DNA from: Lolium rigidum
Lineage: Eukaryota > Streptophyta > Magnoliopsida > Poales > Poaceae
Assembly (NCBI RefSeq): GCF_022539505.1
Contig: NC_061511.1
Location: 37,685,144 to 37,749,143, forward strand
Direction of reading: 5' to 3'
DNA: 64,000 nucleotides
The notes under the pieces were generated by a model, which worked only from the letters and a program-made list of their open reading frames with translations, searched no databases and had not been told where the DNA came from. Positions within the stretch are counted from its first letter, which is position 1; every line of letters starts with the position of its first letter. The position numbers and the translations under genes are program-made. This document shows, one piece after another, positions 23,093 to 36,014 of this stretch.

Positions 23093-25896
23093 TTGCACAC
23101 TTTCCCCACAAGATCCGCGAGTCTATCATGTGGGCATCATCCCCGCATATCAACTATGCCATGACAAAAACTCGGACATAGCCTTTCGCCTACTCGACTT
23201 AGCACGGGATCCTACCCTATGGAGTATGTACCTCCCCGGCACCGTGGCAGCTCACCTCACTTTGAGCGTGGCTCCACCGCCAAGCCAGGAGACCCATAGT
23301 GTCTTCCGGACGGGTAGCCCCGAAGGCATCCCGTTATACTATTGTCTCCACCAACGACAACCCGGACTCGGGGGTAACCTTACCCTTGTATAGTTGTGCG
23401 GTGTCCCATGCTGAGAAGAACAAACTATGAGCTAAGCCCCATGCCCACGTTGGGGTAATGTGGTTGCGCTAGTTAATTGGCATGGGTGAATATTTAGGCT
23501 TCAATGTTTTCATAAACACAACCACTTTCTCTTTCTCATCATCTTTATCAAGATCCTTTCCTTTCGTAAACGTCCACTCGAGTAAGTTCGACTTACCTAA
23601 GGTTTTATCAAAACTTTTACAACAAGGTAAACCTTGAGGGTTTCCCAACCTAAAGTTTCATGATGGAACTAACACATCATATGGCCGTGATGAATTTCAT
23701 CATGTCAATAGGAAAATTGAGAGAGGTAGAGTCAAAGGAGTCATACTTGCTTAAGGTAAGCATGCATGTTGTCAACATAAGAGGGGTAACACTTTCAGAT
23801 TTGTGTCATTAACCAACAATATATAGGAAGAGGTGTTGGGGATCAACACACTCTACATACCCGAGGTGGGTAGGCATACTCTTCCCAAGGTGAGAGTACA
23901 CCAAGATCATGAAGACACTTATCAATTCACTAGAAGGGTGTATGTGAGTGAATTGGCAAGTAGGGTAGCATGCTCAAAGTAAGCATGTGAAGATAACCAA
24001 GTAAGGTGGCATACTATGATTATTTATATTACACAACACTCATTAAGAGGTGTATAAGATATGACCAAGAGGATTACCATGCTTAAGATTAAGCATGCAT
24101 GACACAAATGGAGAATAACACACCATAGATCAAGGAATAAGAATAACAACAAAGTGTCAACAATATGTGACACAATAATCGAGAGATCAATAGATGGCTT
24201 GCCTTGGTTGGCTTATTTGTCCCTGGACTTCTTCAACTCCATCCAATAAGAATTCCAACGATATAAAAATCCTCGTCCGAACCACTTCTTCTTCTTCTTC
24301 TCCGAAATTGTTCGCATCTATCGCCGGAAAATATAAAAGGAACACAATCAATCACATTGTACCAAAAAAACAACATTCAACAAACAACAATCAAAAACTC
24401 ACCACTTTACTTAGGGCTAACATACCAAAGACTTATAGTAACTACAAAACAACTTTTAAAAGAAAACAAATTTATTTCACTTAATAAAAACATGAGAGCT
24501 TAACAAGTTAGCAATTGTCTCTTTGGGTACCACCATGGCATAGATAAATATACCCTGGTAGATAACATCATAAAGAGGACAAGTGCATCAGTTTGGTAAC
24601 AAAAGCATTCATATTTTACTTTCAAACATTTTTGGAAAAGTAGAAATCAGTTTTCCTAAATTAATTTGCTCACTTAACACTATACAAAAAAATAGGAAGC
24701 AAGCAAGATACCACACCTTTTAAAATCTTAAGCAAAACAATAGAACTAATGTTAAGTTGCAGAGGTTTTGTTTTGCAAGCGTAAAACAAAGGTTGACCAT
24801 TTCTAATAAAAGAGATGGTTAAAGGTTTTTAAAATAAAACAAAAAGTTTTGGTCCAACAACTCATGTAGCACACACATGTTATTATCCGTAACCAATATG
24901 CATGAACAGAGACTAACAGTATTTTTCCTAGATGAACAATACTAAAACAAGACTAACCCAATTGGACTCACTTGAAAAGGTTAAACCTACAATTTTAGGA
25001 ATTTGGTTGAATCTGACTGTACAGAAAACAAGGTCTGTATGCCAAAAATCGTAGAAAAATCCTAAAAATATGAGGTCAGTTGCATCTGAAAGGTATTGAC
25101 AAAATGGTTCTAATGCAATTGGTTTCACTCGCAAATTCATCCCAAGCTCCTGGTGTGAAGAGACAAAGTCAGATCTGACCAAAATTTGATCTGTGCACCA
25201 TTTCACTTTTAGGAGGGCACTTGAAGTGAAACCAATGGAAAAATCAAGCTATGGCAGAGGGCTTTCACCCAAAGTTGAGTTTGCCCAAAAATGTTTTGTA
25301 AAACAAATTAAATCTAACAAACAGTGAATATGCATGTTTCAGAACTTTATTTACCGAGGAATATTTAAAACGAATTTGAGAGTGAGACCAATGCCAAGTT
25401 GTAGATCTTTCTGCTGGTTACCCGTAGAACTTTGAATCACTCGATTCGGAGCTATATACGATTTTTGACGGATTTTACAAGTTCCTACAGAATCTAAAAC
25501 AGCAAGATAGAAGAAATTACTGCAGGGATTTGGACGAACTTTGGTCAAGAACTTCAGATCTGAGGATAGGTGAAGCTTCTCCATGCTTGGTTCAACATGC
25601 ACCTGCATCAAGATCCAATCTTGTGAGAGGGGAAAAGAGAAGGAGAGCTGGATTCATCTAGGGTTAGGGGAGAAAGAGAGAGAGGGATGCTCTCATGGTG
25701 ACCAAGGGAGAGGAGGAGCTTGAGGGAGGAGGAGAGCTTCATCTTGGAGAGCTTTTCATGGCCATGGCCAGCCAAGGTAGCTAGGAGGAGCAGCATTTTC
25801 GTGGGAGAGAGGTAGGAGAGGGATGGGAGGGAGTGGAGGAAGGAGTGGAGAGTGGAAAAGTGAGAGCAGATGAGGAGGGGTGGCCGGCCAAGCTCC

Positions 25897-25904
25897 TTTA
25901 TATA
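25897..25904 (-). promoter_or_regulatory. TATA box of H (left LTR)
   Basis: TATATAAA on the minus strand. It lies about 1.9 kb from the LTR 5' end, leaving about 3.6 kb of R-U5. Confidence 0.5.
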
Positions 25905-27809
25905 GAGGGAGAGGGGGTTGGCTGCCTCCTCATTGATTGGGTTGGTTGGGAGGTAGCCTCTTCATTGATTGGGTTAGTTGGGAGGCTGGCTTGTGGGAGA
26001 AGGATTTGACCCAAGCTGAATTCATTAGTGGCATTGGGAAGGGACAAAGGAGGAGAGGCTTCCCAAGGTGGAATAATTATGTGAGAGAGAGAGAGAGAGA
26101 TGGAGAGGCATGATGCATGTGTGCCATGCATGGCATGGCCGGCCAAGTTTGTGGCCATGCACAAGTGATCATCTAGAGAGTATTGCCACACATGCATGAC
26201 ACCCAAGGTTGAGTGTATCACATTTTGCAAAAATGGTGGCCTAAAGAGATATAGAATTTTAGGCAAAGTGATACTAATGCACAAGGGTGCTAAAGTAGAT
26301 GGTGGTGGCATTCTGACCTGATAAAATATGTGTCCAAGAGATGATGGTGGTGATGGTGATTTAGACAATGGTAGAGCAAGGCAAGGAGAGATGGTGAGTG
26401 AAGTAACCATATACTCACAAGGATGAATATGGTGACATAAATCATCAATTCATGATGTCAAGGTGATGATGGAAAATAATAGAGGATTGAGATGGGTATG
26501 ATGAAATATAAGTTACTCTTCAAATAAGAGGTCAATTGGGGAGTGGTTTGACATACTCCCTGAGTCTAGGGTTTAGTTGAAGGGAGTCCATTTGAAAGTA
26601 TCAAATGATCATCCATTTGATCAAGAATTGGAGGATGAGGGGATACAATGTGGTAGTTCAGAGATGTGCATAAGATGTGCAAGAGTTGCCATTTGAAAAG
26701 GATTTATTTAAAAGGTATATGAAACACCTCAATTTCCTAGGGTCAATTGGGAATGAACTCAAGTGGAATGGAATTTGAAAACGTTGAGAGAAAATTAGTT
26801 GGAACATAGGAGTTCAAAATGTTCTACTTACTTTCTCAAGTAAAGTAGAGTTTTTCTCAAATGTAAAAATAAGCAAGAGGAAAACCAGAAATGGTATAGG
26901 TACCATAAACAAGCCTTTTGTTAAAAAGAAAGCAAAATAGAAAGTAATGTTTTAGAAATCAGTACTTGGTAGAAATGAGATGAAAATCAAAACCCATTTC
27001 AGTTCCTTGTTTTCTTTGAAGAAAATATCTTGAAAAGATTTAATAAAACTAGAAGTAGTTTTTGTGATCAAAACTAGAGAAGGAAAAACAATAGGGTTTT
27101 TTGAGAGAGAAAACTAATTTAGGGAGGAGTGTTCTCAAGGGTAGATGGTGGCTACAAAATGTACCCATCATTCCCACTCTTGGTTTTGTGAAGATTAAAC
27201 TTGAATAAAAACAAGAGGTAAAAGTGAAGGAAGTGATCTAGTGTTGAATCATTGGATAGGGTATAAGATCAAGTGAATATAAGAGTTGCAAGGGTAGAAT
27301 GGGACAGGCAAGACATGGAAGTTGCAGATGGTGATGCATAGATGAGATCCATGCATTGAGGTTACCAAAAACAGTTGTGGGTGCTTAGAGAGCAACTGCC
27401 AAAGTTTGAATTGTCTAGGGTTTTGACTAGGGTATAAAAGAAGGATGTGATTAGGGGTAGATGATCCCAAGTTTTGAATCAAGGATGATTTGAGCTAGAT
27501 TAAAACACCAAGAGGAATTTTAAGATGGCACACTCATGTTGCCATCAGAAGAAGGGTTTGATGTAGTAAAAAGGAAAACAATTTTTCCTAAGCCACACAC
27601 GTGTTTTATTAGATGAGTTGTTTGTTTTACCACTAGAGATGTTGTTCTTTGGGGTAGCTCAAGTCAAAACTCAACAAGCAATTTAATACAATACATCTAC
27701 CAACAGATCAAGGCAATTCATCTAATTAGTCTTTAGAAAAAAAATTGTTCCCCCCAATTTTTGCGTTAAGGACAACTAAACAGGGTTGCGAAAGTTGGGG
27801 TGTGACAGA

Positions 27810-27825
27810 TCTTCCACCCTTAAAA
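27810..27825 (-). other. H polypurine tract
   Basis: Minus-strand TTTTAAGGGTGGAAGA ends 2 bases before the LTR start at 27807. The palindrome TCTCG-GGA-CGAGA lies just upstream (about 27828-27840), as in T1. Near-copies of this tract occur at 28142-28157 and 28374-28389. Confidence 0.8.
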
Positions 27826-28141
27826 TAATCTCGTCCCGAGATTACTAGGCGTAGGTCTAGCTAGGGAGGTTGTATAGGTCAACTCATGTTAGACTCCAGC
27901 TTCTGGTGGACGTGCAGTTGTCGAGAGAGGTCGCAACTTCAGCTTCTGAGGGGCACGGTAGATTCTGGCTGAGAGCAAGCTTCGTGAAGAGGTAGACTAC
28001 TCCAAGCAGGTGCTAGATCTGTAGCTTCTTAATGATCCTAGCGGGGGTTCAAGACTCTGGGAGGGTTAGTGCAATTCAACGGTGCTTTAGCAGGTTCGAA
28101 AACTTTTCAGAGTTAGCTTGAAATTTTAGTTGAAGACGAAG

Positions 28142-28157
28142 TCTTCCACCCTTAAAA
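28142..28157 (-). repeat. Second polypurine-tract copy in H
   Basis: Identical over 16 bases to the polypurine tract at 27810-27825, but about 330 bp inside the element. Confidence 0.85.
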
Positions 28158-28373
28158 TTGTTCATCGGAGGGGGGGGGGGTTTGAAAACTCTAGGCTTCG
28201 GCCACGGGTCTTGTCGGGCGCCTTTTGAAGGAGCCATCGATCTCCCGTCTTGAGTGGAAAATGATGTACAGTCCACAGCTTCAAGGGGAGTTAGTGCATC
28301 CCAAGTTCCCAACGGTGTTTTAGAAAGGTTTAAAATTTTAGGGTTAGCTCCAATTTTTTAGTGGAAGATGAAG

Positions 28374-28389
28374 TCTTCCACCCTTAAGA
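28374..28389 (-). repeat. Third polypurine-tract copy in H
   Basis: Matches the polypurine tract with one change (AAGA for AAAA on the plus strand). It is in the second of the two internal repeats. Confidence 0.8.
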
Positions 28390-29984
28390 TTTTTCATCGG
28401 GGGTTTCGGAAAAACTCAGAGCTTCTGCCTTGTGGTTCTGTCTGGGGCTTCTGAAGAAGTCGTCGATCTTCCGTATTTAGTTGAAGGATCTTCGGGGGAG
28501 ACGTGTAGACCACGGCTTCAATAGGCACTCACGGTGTTTATAAAACGTGCGGTAAGTTAGTAAGTCGATGAAACTCCTGGTCGGTATCCACCTGAAGCAG
28601 CAACAAAGGTCGTCGGAGACAATCTTGAGCTTGAGGGTCGGTGCTGACTTATACCAGCTAAGAAGTGGTTGGGTAAATCACATCTAATCTTGAGTCTTGA
28701 ATCGTCTTCCACGGCTTCACTTGAATGAGTAACAACCAGACCATGTAGGGTAACTTGGCTTCGATGCTATCGCTCACTCTGCTTGTTAGATGGTGCGCGA
28801 GGGTGTGGTTTTCAAGAAGATATACTCAAGGTTAGCGCGATTATACTCTAAGGTTAGACCAAGTTAGTATGTCTTCTCGCAGCGGTGCAGTCACTCTTGA
28901 AGGTAGGGGCTTCTGCTTTCTTGGTGTAGTAGAGATGCTTCAGCTGATCTTGAAGGTAGTAAGCGTAGATGGGGGTTTGGGTTAGTGTTTCTGATGTTTG
29001 AAAATCAACTGTTAACAAGGCTAACTTATCCAAAAACTAGCAGTTAGCATTTTATCGACGAGGTAGATGAGGGTGAAAACATATTAGGGAGGCTTCCTAT
29101 GCTGGTTATTACAGAAAGAGTTGTTTTCAGACCAAAAGATCAAGACAGTCGTACACACAACAAACAGATAAAAACACTCAAGGCAGCACACTAGGGAACT
29201 ACAAGCAATCAACATACCAGACATGGTACTCTAAGTACCCATGGATGCCTAATACGCGGGGTAGCTCAATCAAAGTGATTGAGTTTGTCCTATCCATCCT
29301 ATAGGTTTGGGGCTGGTCACATATGTTGGTGTCTTCATCTTGTTGACATCATCTTCAACAAGGATTCTTTGAGCAGTTGGTGGTGAGGCGGCCTGGTGTT
29401 GAGTCGTCGATGTTGAGGAAGAGGCGAAAACTGCGTAGAACTCATGGTCTCATCATCCCGAGGATGTGAGGTTTTTGGAGGAGTAACTGTTGAGGTACTC
29501 CCAAAGTCGACAACTTCTGGTGGCTGGCCTAAAAATTACTAGTCAAGGACTGAGAACTTCATCCCTGACGACTGCAAAAGGTGCAAGTCCACGGAGGGAC
29601 AAGGTCAGCTTCTTGACAGACTTTGGTGATAACCAAAGACATGTTCTTTTTATCCCTTCGGCATACAGTCTTCAATAACTGTTGTTGGGGATACATGAGT
29701 CTTCCTGAGAGATTGATCCATCCCATTAGTTCGAGTCATCGGTCTGAGTTGGGGACATCGTCCAATATGTAGGTTTGAAATGGATGAGACAATAGAGTAA
29801 GAAATTTTCAGCGTGTTTGGTAATCAGAGAGTGAGATAAGAATCAGAAGTTTTGAAGGGATGAGAAAAATTGGAAGCTATTCTTCCGTCCACTAAAGGAA
29901 AATTTTGCTTTGTAAATAGTTTAGCCCAAGTAATTGTTTCCTAACAAACGTCCATGCTAACTAAGGTCTCCTACAGTCAGGATA

Positions 29985-29996
29985 GCTCTGATACCA
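29985..29996 (-). other. Primer-binding site of H (tRNA-iMet)
   Basis: Minus-strand TGGTATCAGAGC, four bases after the 5' LTR end at 30001. It is complementary to the 3' end of plant initiator tRNA-Met. Confidence 0.9.
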
Positions 29997-30000
29997 GCTC

Positions 30001-33000
30001 TGTGGGGACCCCGGACTAACTGTCCGAAATACCCTATTATGTATACAGTTCACGATCCCATGATCAGTGCGCCGTGAATCACATAACCGAACTAATATCA
30101 AAATTACATCATCCTTTACAAAACGGAATAAGAAAATTACAATAAGGTCTCATGACCAAACATTACATAATAGCCTCGAAGGCCTAATCTAATCACCAGA
30201 GTAGCGGAATCACTTCAGCAGCGTAGAGCCCAAGTCATCTGCCTTAACCCTACAGGCAACTGACTGGGAAGACGTTCCTAGCTCGCACAGACGTCATCAA
30301 CTCATTCTTCATTTGTCGAAATCCTCCAAGTCTGGCCAAGTAAATAGCCAGGGACAAAGCCGTGAGTACATTGGAATTGTACTCGCAAACCATCAAGAAG
30401 GTATTTTGCAAGAAATTGCAAGATAACAAGTGCTAATCTAAGATGACAAGAGGGAAGAGCTAATTTCTCTTTTGGAAATAGCATGAAGAAGAGAAGCAGT
30501 TTCTCTTGTGGATATAGCATGAGAAAGAGAAATAGTTTCCCTTGTGGATGTAGCATCCCAACATCACAGTTGAAGGGGACACTAAGAAGGTTCTATGACA
30601 TCTCTATATCTTTGTTGAAGAAGATACTTCAAAAGAGTTCCACAACATAAAACACTAGGATGGGGTCACCCAATTTATTTATCCTTCCCGACCATCTCCA
30701 TATGGTCGACACAACCTTTCCCGTACCCTTTCGGTACTTCAAAACAAGTTCTTCCCTTTCATTTGCCAAACAATTTTTGTAAACCAAAACTCATCAGGCT
30801 AAGCAACAGCCATTCCAACCGTCCATAACCGCGGACATGGCTATTCGAATAGATTTGACTCTGCAGAGTTTGCACACTTTCCCCACTAGATCCGCGAGTT
30901 TATCATGTGGGCATCATCCCCGCATATCAACTATGCCATGACAAAAACTCGGACATAGCCTTTTGCCTACTCGACTTAGCACGGGATCCTACCCTATGGA
31001 GTATGTACCTCCCCGGCACCGTGGCAGCTCACCTCACTTTGAGCGTGGCTCCACCGCCAAGCCAGGAGACCCATAGTGTCTTCCGGACGGGTAGCCCCGA
31101 AGGCATCCCGTTATACTATTGTCTCCACCAACGACAACCCGGATTCGGGGGTAACCTTACCCTTGTATAGTTGTGCGGTGTCCCATGCTGAGAAGAACAA
31201 ACTATGAGCTAAGCCCCGTGCCCACGTTGGGGTAATGTGGGTGCGCTAGTTAATTGGCATGGGTGTATACTTAGGCGCCAATGTTTTCATAAACACAACC
31301 ACTTTCTCTTTCTCATCATCTTTATCAAGATCCTTTCCTTTCGTAAACATCCACTCTAGTAAGTTCGACCTACCTAAGGTTTTATCAAAACTTTTACAAC
31401 AAGGTAAACCTTGAGGGTTTCCCAACCTAAAGTTTCATGATGGAACTAACACATCATATGGCCGTGATGAATTTCATCATGCCAATAGGAAAATTGAGAG
31501 AGGTAGAGTCAAAGGAGTCATACTTGCTTAAGGTAAGCATGCATGTTGTCAACATAAGAGGGGTAACACTTTCAGATTTGTGTCATTAACCAACAATATA
31601 TAGGAAGAGGTGTTGGGGATCAACACACTCTACATACCCGAGGTGGGTAGGCATACTCTTCCCAAGGTGAGAGTACACCAACATCATGAAGACACTTATC
31701 AATTCACTAGAAGGGTGTATGTGAGTGAATTGGCAAGTAGGGTAACATGCTCAAAGTAAGCATGTGAAGATAACCAAGTAAGGTGGCATACTATGATTAT
31801 TTATATTACACAACACTCATTAAGAGGTGTATAAGATATGACCAAGAGGATTACCATGCTTAAGATTAAGCATGCATGACACAAATGGAGAATAACACAC
31901 CATAGATCAAGGAATAAGAATAACAACAAAGTGTCAACAATATGTGACACAATAATCAGAGATCAATAGATGGCTTGCCTTGGTTGGCTTATTTGTCCCT
32001 GGACTTCTTCAACTCCATCCAATAAGAATTCCAACAATATAAAAATCCTCGTCCGAACCACTTCTTCTTCTTCTTCTCCGAAATTGTTCGCATCTATCAC
32101 CGGAAAATATAAAAGGAACACAATCAATCACATTGTACCAACAAAACAACATTCAACAAACAACAATCAAAAACTCACCACTTTACTAAGGGCTAACATA
32201 CCAAAGACTTATAGTAACTACAAAACAACTTTTAAAAGAAAACAAATTTATTTCACTTAATAAAAACATGAGAGCTTAACAAGTTAGCAATTGTCTCTTT
32301 GGGTACCACCATGGCATAGATAAATATCCCCTGGTAGATAACATCATAAAGAGGACAAGTGCATCAGTTTGGTAACAAAAGCATTCATATTTTACTTTCA
32401 AACATTTTTGGAAAAGTAGAAATCAGTTTTCCTAAATTAATTTGCTCACTTAACACTACACAAAAAATAGGAAGCAAGCAATATACCACACCTTTTAAAA
32501 TCTTAAGAAAAACAATAAAACTAATGTTAAGTTGTAGAGGTTTTGTTTTGCAAGCATAAAACAAAGGTTGACCATTTCTAATAAAAGAGATGGTTAAAGG
32601 TTTTTAAAATAAAACAAAAAGTTTTGGTCCAACAACTCATGTAGCACACACATGTTATTATCCGTAACCAATATGCATGAACAGAGACTAACAGTATTTT
32701 TCCTAGATGAACAGTACTAAAACAAGACTAACCCAATTGGATTCACTTGAAAAGGTTAAACCTACAATTTTAGGAATTTGCTTGAATCTGACTATGCAGA
32801 AAACAAGGTCTGTATGCTAAAAATCGTAGAAAAATCCTAAAAATATGAGGTCAGCTGCATCTGAAAGGTATTGACAAAATGGTTCTAATGCAATTAGTTT
32901 CACTCGCAAATTCATCTCCAAGCTCCTGGTGTAAACAGACAAATTCAGATCTGACCAAAACTTGATTTGTGCACCATTTCACTTTTAGGAGGGCACTTGA

Positions 33001-35576
33001 AGTGAAACCAATGGAAAAATGAATCTATGGCAGAGGGCTTTGACCCAAAATTGAGTTTGCCCAAAAATGTTTGGCAAAACAAATTAAATCTAACAAATAG
33101 TGAATCAGCATGTTTTCAGAACTTTATTTACCGAGGAATATTGAAAACGAATTTGAGGGTGAGACCAATGCCAAGTTGTAGATCTCTCCTCTGGTTACTC
33201 GTGGAACTTTGAATCACTCGATTCGGAGCTATATACGATTTTTGACGGATTTTACAAGTTCGTATAGAATCTGAAACAGCAAGATAGAAGAAATTACTGC
33301 AGGGATTTGAACGAACTTTGGTCAAGAACTTCAGATCTGAGGATAGGTGAAGCTTTTCCATGCTTGGTTCAACATGCACCTGCATCAAGATCCAATCTTG
33401 TGAGAGGGGAAAAGAGAAGGAGAGCTGGATTCATCTAGGGTTAGGGGAGAAAGAGAGAGAGGGATGCTCTCATGGTGACCAAGGGAGAGGAGGAGCTTGA
33501 GGGAGGAGGAGAGCTTCATCTTGGAGAGCTTTTCATGGCCATGGCCGGCCAAGGTAGCTAGGAGGAGCAGCATTTTCGTGGGAGAGAGGTAGGAGAGGGA
33601 TGGGAGGGAGTGGAGGAAGGAGTGGAGAGTGGAAAAGTGAGAGCAAATGAGGAGGGGTGGCCGGCCAAGCTCCTTTATATAGAGGGAGAGGGGGTTGGCT
33701 GCCTCCTCATTGATTGGGTTGGTTGGGAGGTAGCCTCTTCATTGATTGGGTTAGTTGGGAGGCTGGCTTGTGGGAGAAGGATTTGACCCAAGCTGAATTC
33801 ATTAGTGGCATTGGGAAGGGACAAAGGAGGAGAGGCTTCCCAATGTGGAATAATTATGTGAGAGAGAGAGATGGAGAGGCATGATGCATGTGTGCCATGC
33901 ATGGCATGGCCGGCCAAGTTTGTGGCCATGCACAAGTGATCATCTAGAGAGTATTGCCACACATGCATGACACCCAAGGTTGAGTGTATCACATTTTGCA
34001 AAAATGGTGGCCTAAAGAGATATAGAATTTTAGGCAAAGTGATACTAATGCACAAGGGTGCTAAAGTAGATGGTGGTGGCATTCTGACCTGATAAAATAT
34101 GTGTCCAAGAGATGATGGTGGTGATGGTGATTTAGACAATGGTAGAGTAAGGCTAGGAGATATGGTGAGTGAAGTAACCATATACTCACAAGGATGAATA
34201 TGGTGACATAAATCATCAATTCATGATGTGAAGGTGATGATGGAAAATAATAGAGGATTGAGATGGGTATGATGAAATATAAGTTGCTCTTCAAATAAGA
34301 GGTCAATTGGGGAGTGGTTTGACATACTCCCTGAGTCTAGGGTTTAGTTGAAGGGAGTCCATTTGAAAGTATCAAATGATCATCCATTTGATCAAGAATT
34401 GGAGGATGAGGGGATACAATGTGGTAGTTCAGAGATGTGCATAAGATGTGCAAGAGTTGCCATTTGAAAAGGATTTATTTGAAAGGTATATGAAACACCT
34501 CAATTGCATAGGGTCAATTGGGAATGAACTCAAGTGGAATGGAATTTGAAAACGTTGAGAGAAAATTAGTTGGAACATAGGAGTTCAAAATGTTCTACTT
34601 ACTTTCTCAAGTAAAGTAGAGTTTTTCTCAAATGTAAAAATAACCAAGAGGAAAACCATAAATGGTATAGGTACCATAAACAAGCCTTTTGTTAAAAAGA
34701 AAGCAAAATAGAAAGTAATGTTTTAGAAATCAGTACTTGGTAGTAATGAGATGAAAATCAAAACCCATTTCAGTTCTTTGTTTTCTTTGAAGAAAATATC
34801 TTGAAGAGATTTAATAAAACTAGAAGTAGTTTTTGTGATCAAAACTAGAGAAGAAAAACAATAGGGTTTTTGAGAGAGAAACTAGTTTAGGGAGGAGTGT
34901 TCTCAAGGGTAGATGGTGGCTACAAAATGTATCCATCATTCCCACTCTTGGTTTTGTGAAGATTAAACTTGAATAAAAACAAGAGGTAAAAGTGAAGGAA
35001 GTGATCTAGTGTTGAATCATTGGATAGGGTATAAGATCAAGTGAATATAAGAGTTGCAAGGGTAGAATGGGACATGCAAGACGTGGAAGTTGCAGATGGT
35101 GATGCATAGATGAGATCCATGCATTGAGGTTACCAAAAACAGTTGTGGGTGCTTAGAGAGCAACTGCCAAAGTTTGAATTGTCTAGGGTTTTGACTAGGG
35201 TATAAAAGAAGGATGTGATGAGGGGTAGATGATCCCAAGTTTTGAATCAAGGATGATTTGAGCTAGATTAAAACACCAAGAGGAATTTTAAGATGGCACA
35301 CTCATGTTGCCATCAGAAGAAGGGTTTGATGTAGTAAAAAGGAAAACAATTTTTCCTAAGCCACACATGTGTTTTATTAGGTGATTTGTTTGTTTTACCA
35401 CTAGAGATGTTGTTCTTTGGGGTAGCTCAAGTCAAAACTCAACAAGCAATTTAATACAATACATCTACCAACAGATCAAGGCAATTCATCTAATTAGTCT
35501 TTAGAAAAAAAAATTGTTCCCCCCAATTTTTGCGTTAAGGACAACTAAACAGGGTTGCAAAAGTTGGGGTGTGACA
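30001..35576 (-). repeat. H 5' LTR (5.58 kb)
   Basis: The right copy, upstream in transcription. It is nearly identical to 22224-27807. TATA box at 33681-33674. The U5 module lies at 30362-30868, with one broken pair in its third stem (30829-30840). Confidence 0.92.
33674..33681 (-). promoter_or_regulatory. TATA box of H (5' LTR, the active copy)
   Basis: TATATAAA on the minus strand. In the 5' LTR this would drive the genomic transcript through 30001 into the internal region. Confidence 0.5.
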
Positions 35577-35581
35577 ATTTC

Positions 35582-36009
35582 CTCCGAAAACTAAGAAAAA
35601 CAATACTTTTGCTAAAAACAGCGTTAGATTCAGAAGTTTATCCAAGTATGGTGAAATTCCGGAGTAAATCTTGGAGCAAAGTGTTTTAAAAAGTAGATAA
35701 TTTGAGATGTAGGAGGGCATATCAAAATATTACTCCACCATAATGTGGGAAAGTCCTTTTAGTCCTTCTCTTTAATATTTCAAGTATTGTTGGATACTTA
35801 TTTTAAATGTCACTAAGAATCCAAAGAGTTGAAATAAAATACAAAAAAGTTGGATAGTCATATTAATCCACTCATGTAAAATTTGTTTTAAGATGAGGTT
35901 GAGAAAAGTCAAACAAGTTTCGAAAAGTTTGTTTTCGTTCAAAATTTTGAACAAAGCCATCCAATTGAATCAACTTATTTTACTAATTTAACATTCCAAA
36001 TTAATTTTG
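35582..36009 (-). repeat. Distal (U3) part of the B LTR, and possibly flank
   Basis: AT-rich sequence continuous with 22223 once H and one ATTTC are removed. It is expected to be U3 of the B LTR. The outer LTR edge could be near 35993, where the minus strand reads TGTTAAATTAG, but no TSD can be checked. No gene is seen. Confidence 0.5.
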
Positions 36010-36014
36010 GATGT

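Larger units (their letters stand above)
22224..27807 (-). repeat. H 3' LTR (5.58 kb)
   Basis: The left copy, which lies downstream in the direction of transcription. TATA box at 25904-25897. It contains a (GA)n tract near 26082-26100, longer than in the right copy. Short open frames in it are kept in both copies only because the copies are nearly identical. Confidence 0.92.
27808..30000 (-). other. H internal region, apparently non-coding
   Basis: 2193 bp without a credible protein. It contains two diverged repeats of roughly 230 bp (about 28063-28290 and 28290-28520), each including a copy of the polypurine-tract sequence. An 11-base G run is at 28170-28180. The part from about 28520 to 29980 shows only short frames; possible gag remnants are too weak to call. 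Confidence 0.7.
22224..35576 (-). mobile_element. H: complete LARD-type retrotransposon (13.35 kb, TSD ATTTC)
   Basis: Two LTRs of 5584 and 5576 bp flank 2193 bp of internal DNA. The 5-bp duplication ATTTC is at 22219-22223 and 35577-35581. LTR ends on the minus strand are TGTCACACCCC and GGGTCCCCACA. A tRNA-iMet primer site and a polypurine tract are in the expected places. No gag, protease, reverse transcriptase or integrase can be read in any frame, so it must depend on another element. In the first 397 bp I counted 7 differences between the LTRs (about 1.8%), so insertion is fairly recent. The palindrome before the polypurine tract and the U5 module link it to Tekay-like elements such as T1. 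Confidence 0.92.
7272..36009 (-). mobile_element. B: Athila-like Ty3/gypsy element (gag-protease), multiply interrupted
   Basis: Remaining parts, reading along the minus strand: LTR 36009-35582 plus 22223-21022, primer site 21011-20995, leader, gag from 19490, protease to 8178, and a 3' non-coding region to 7272. Insertions are H (22224-35576), a solo LTR (19521-20955), T3 (13336-17742), T2 (8567-12791) and T1 at the left. Removing T2 and T3 with one copy of each TSD restores a continuous reading frame across each junction, which confirms they entered one gene. No pol is seen after the protease. The left end is off-window. The outer LTR edge near 36009 was not located exactly. Confidence 0.75.

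Noticed and set aside
25898..26410. 170-codon minus-strand frame in the H LTR, with a near copy at 33675-34181
   Set aside because: It lies in U3 upstream of the TATA box, has low-complexity Ser/Pro/Leu composition, and is kept in both copies only because the LTRs are young.
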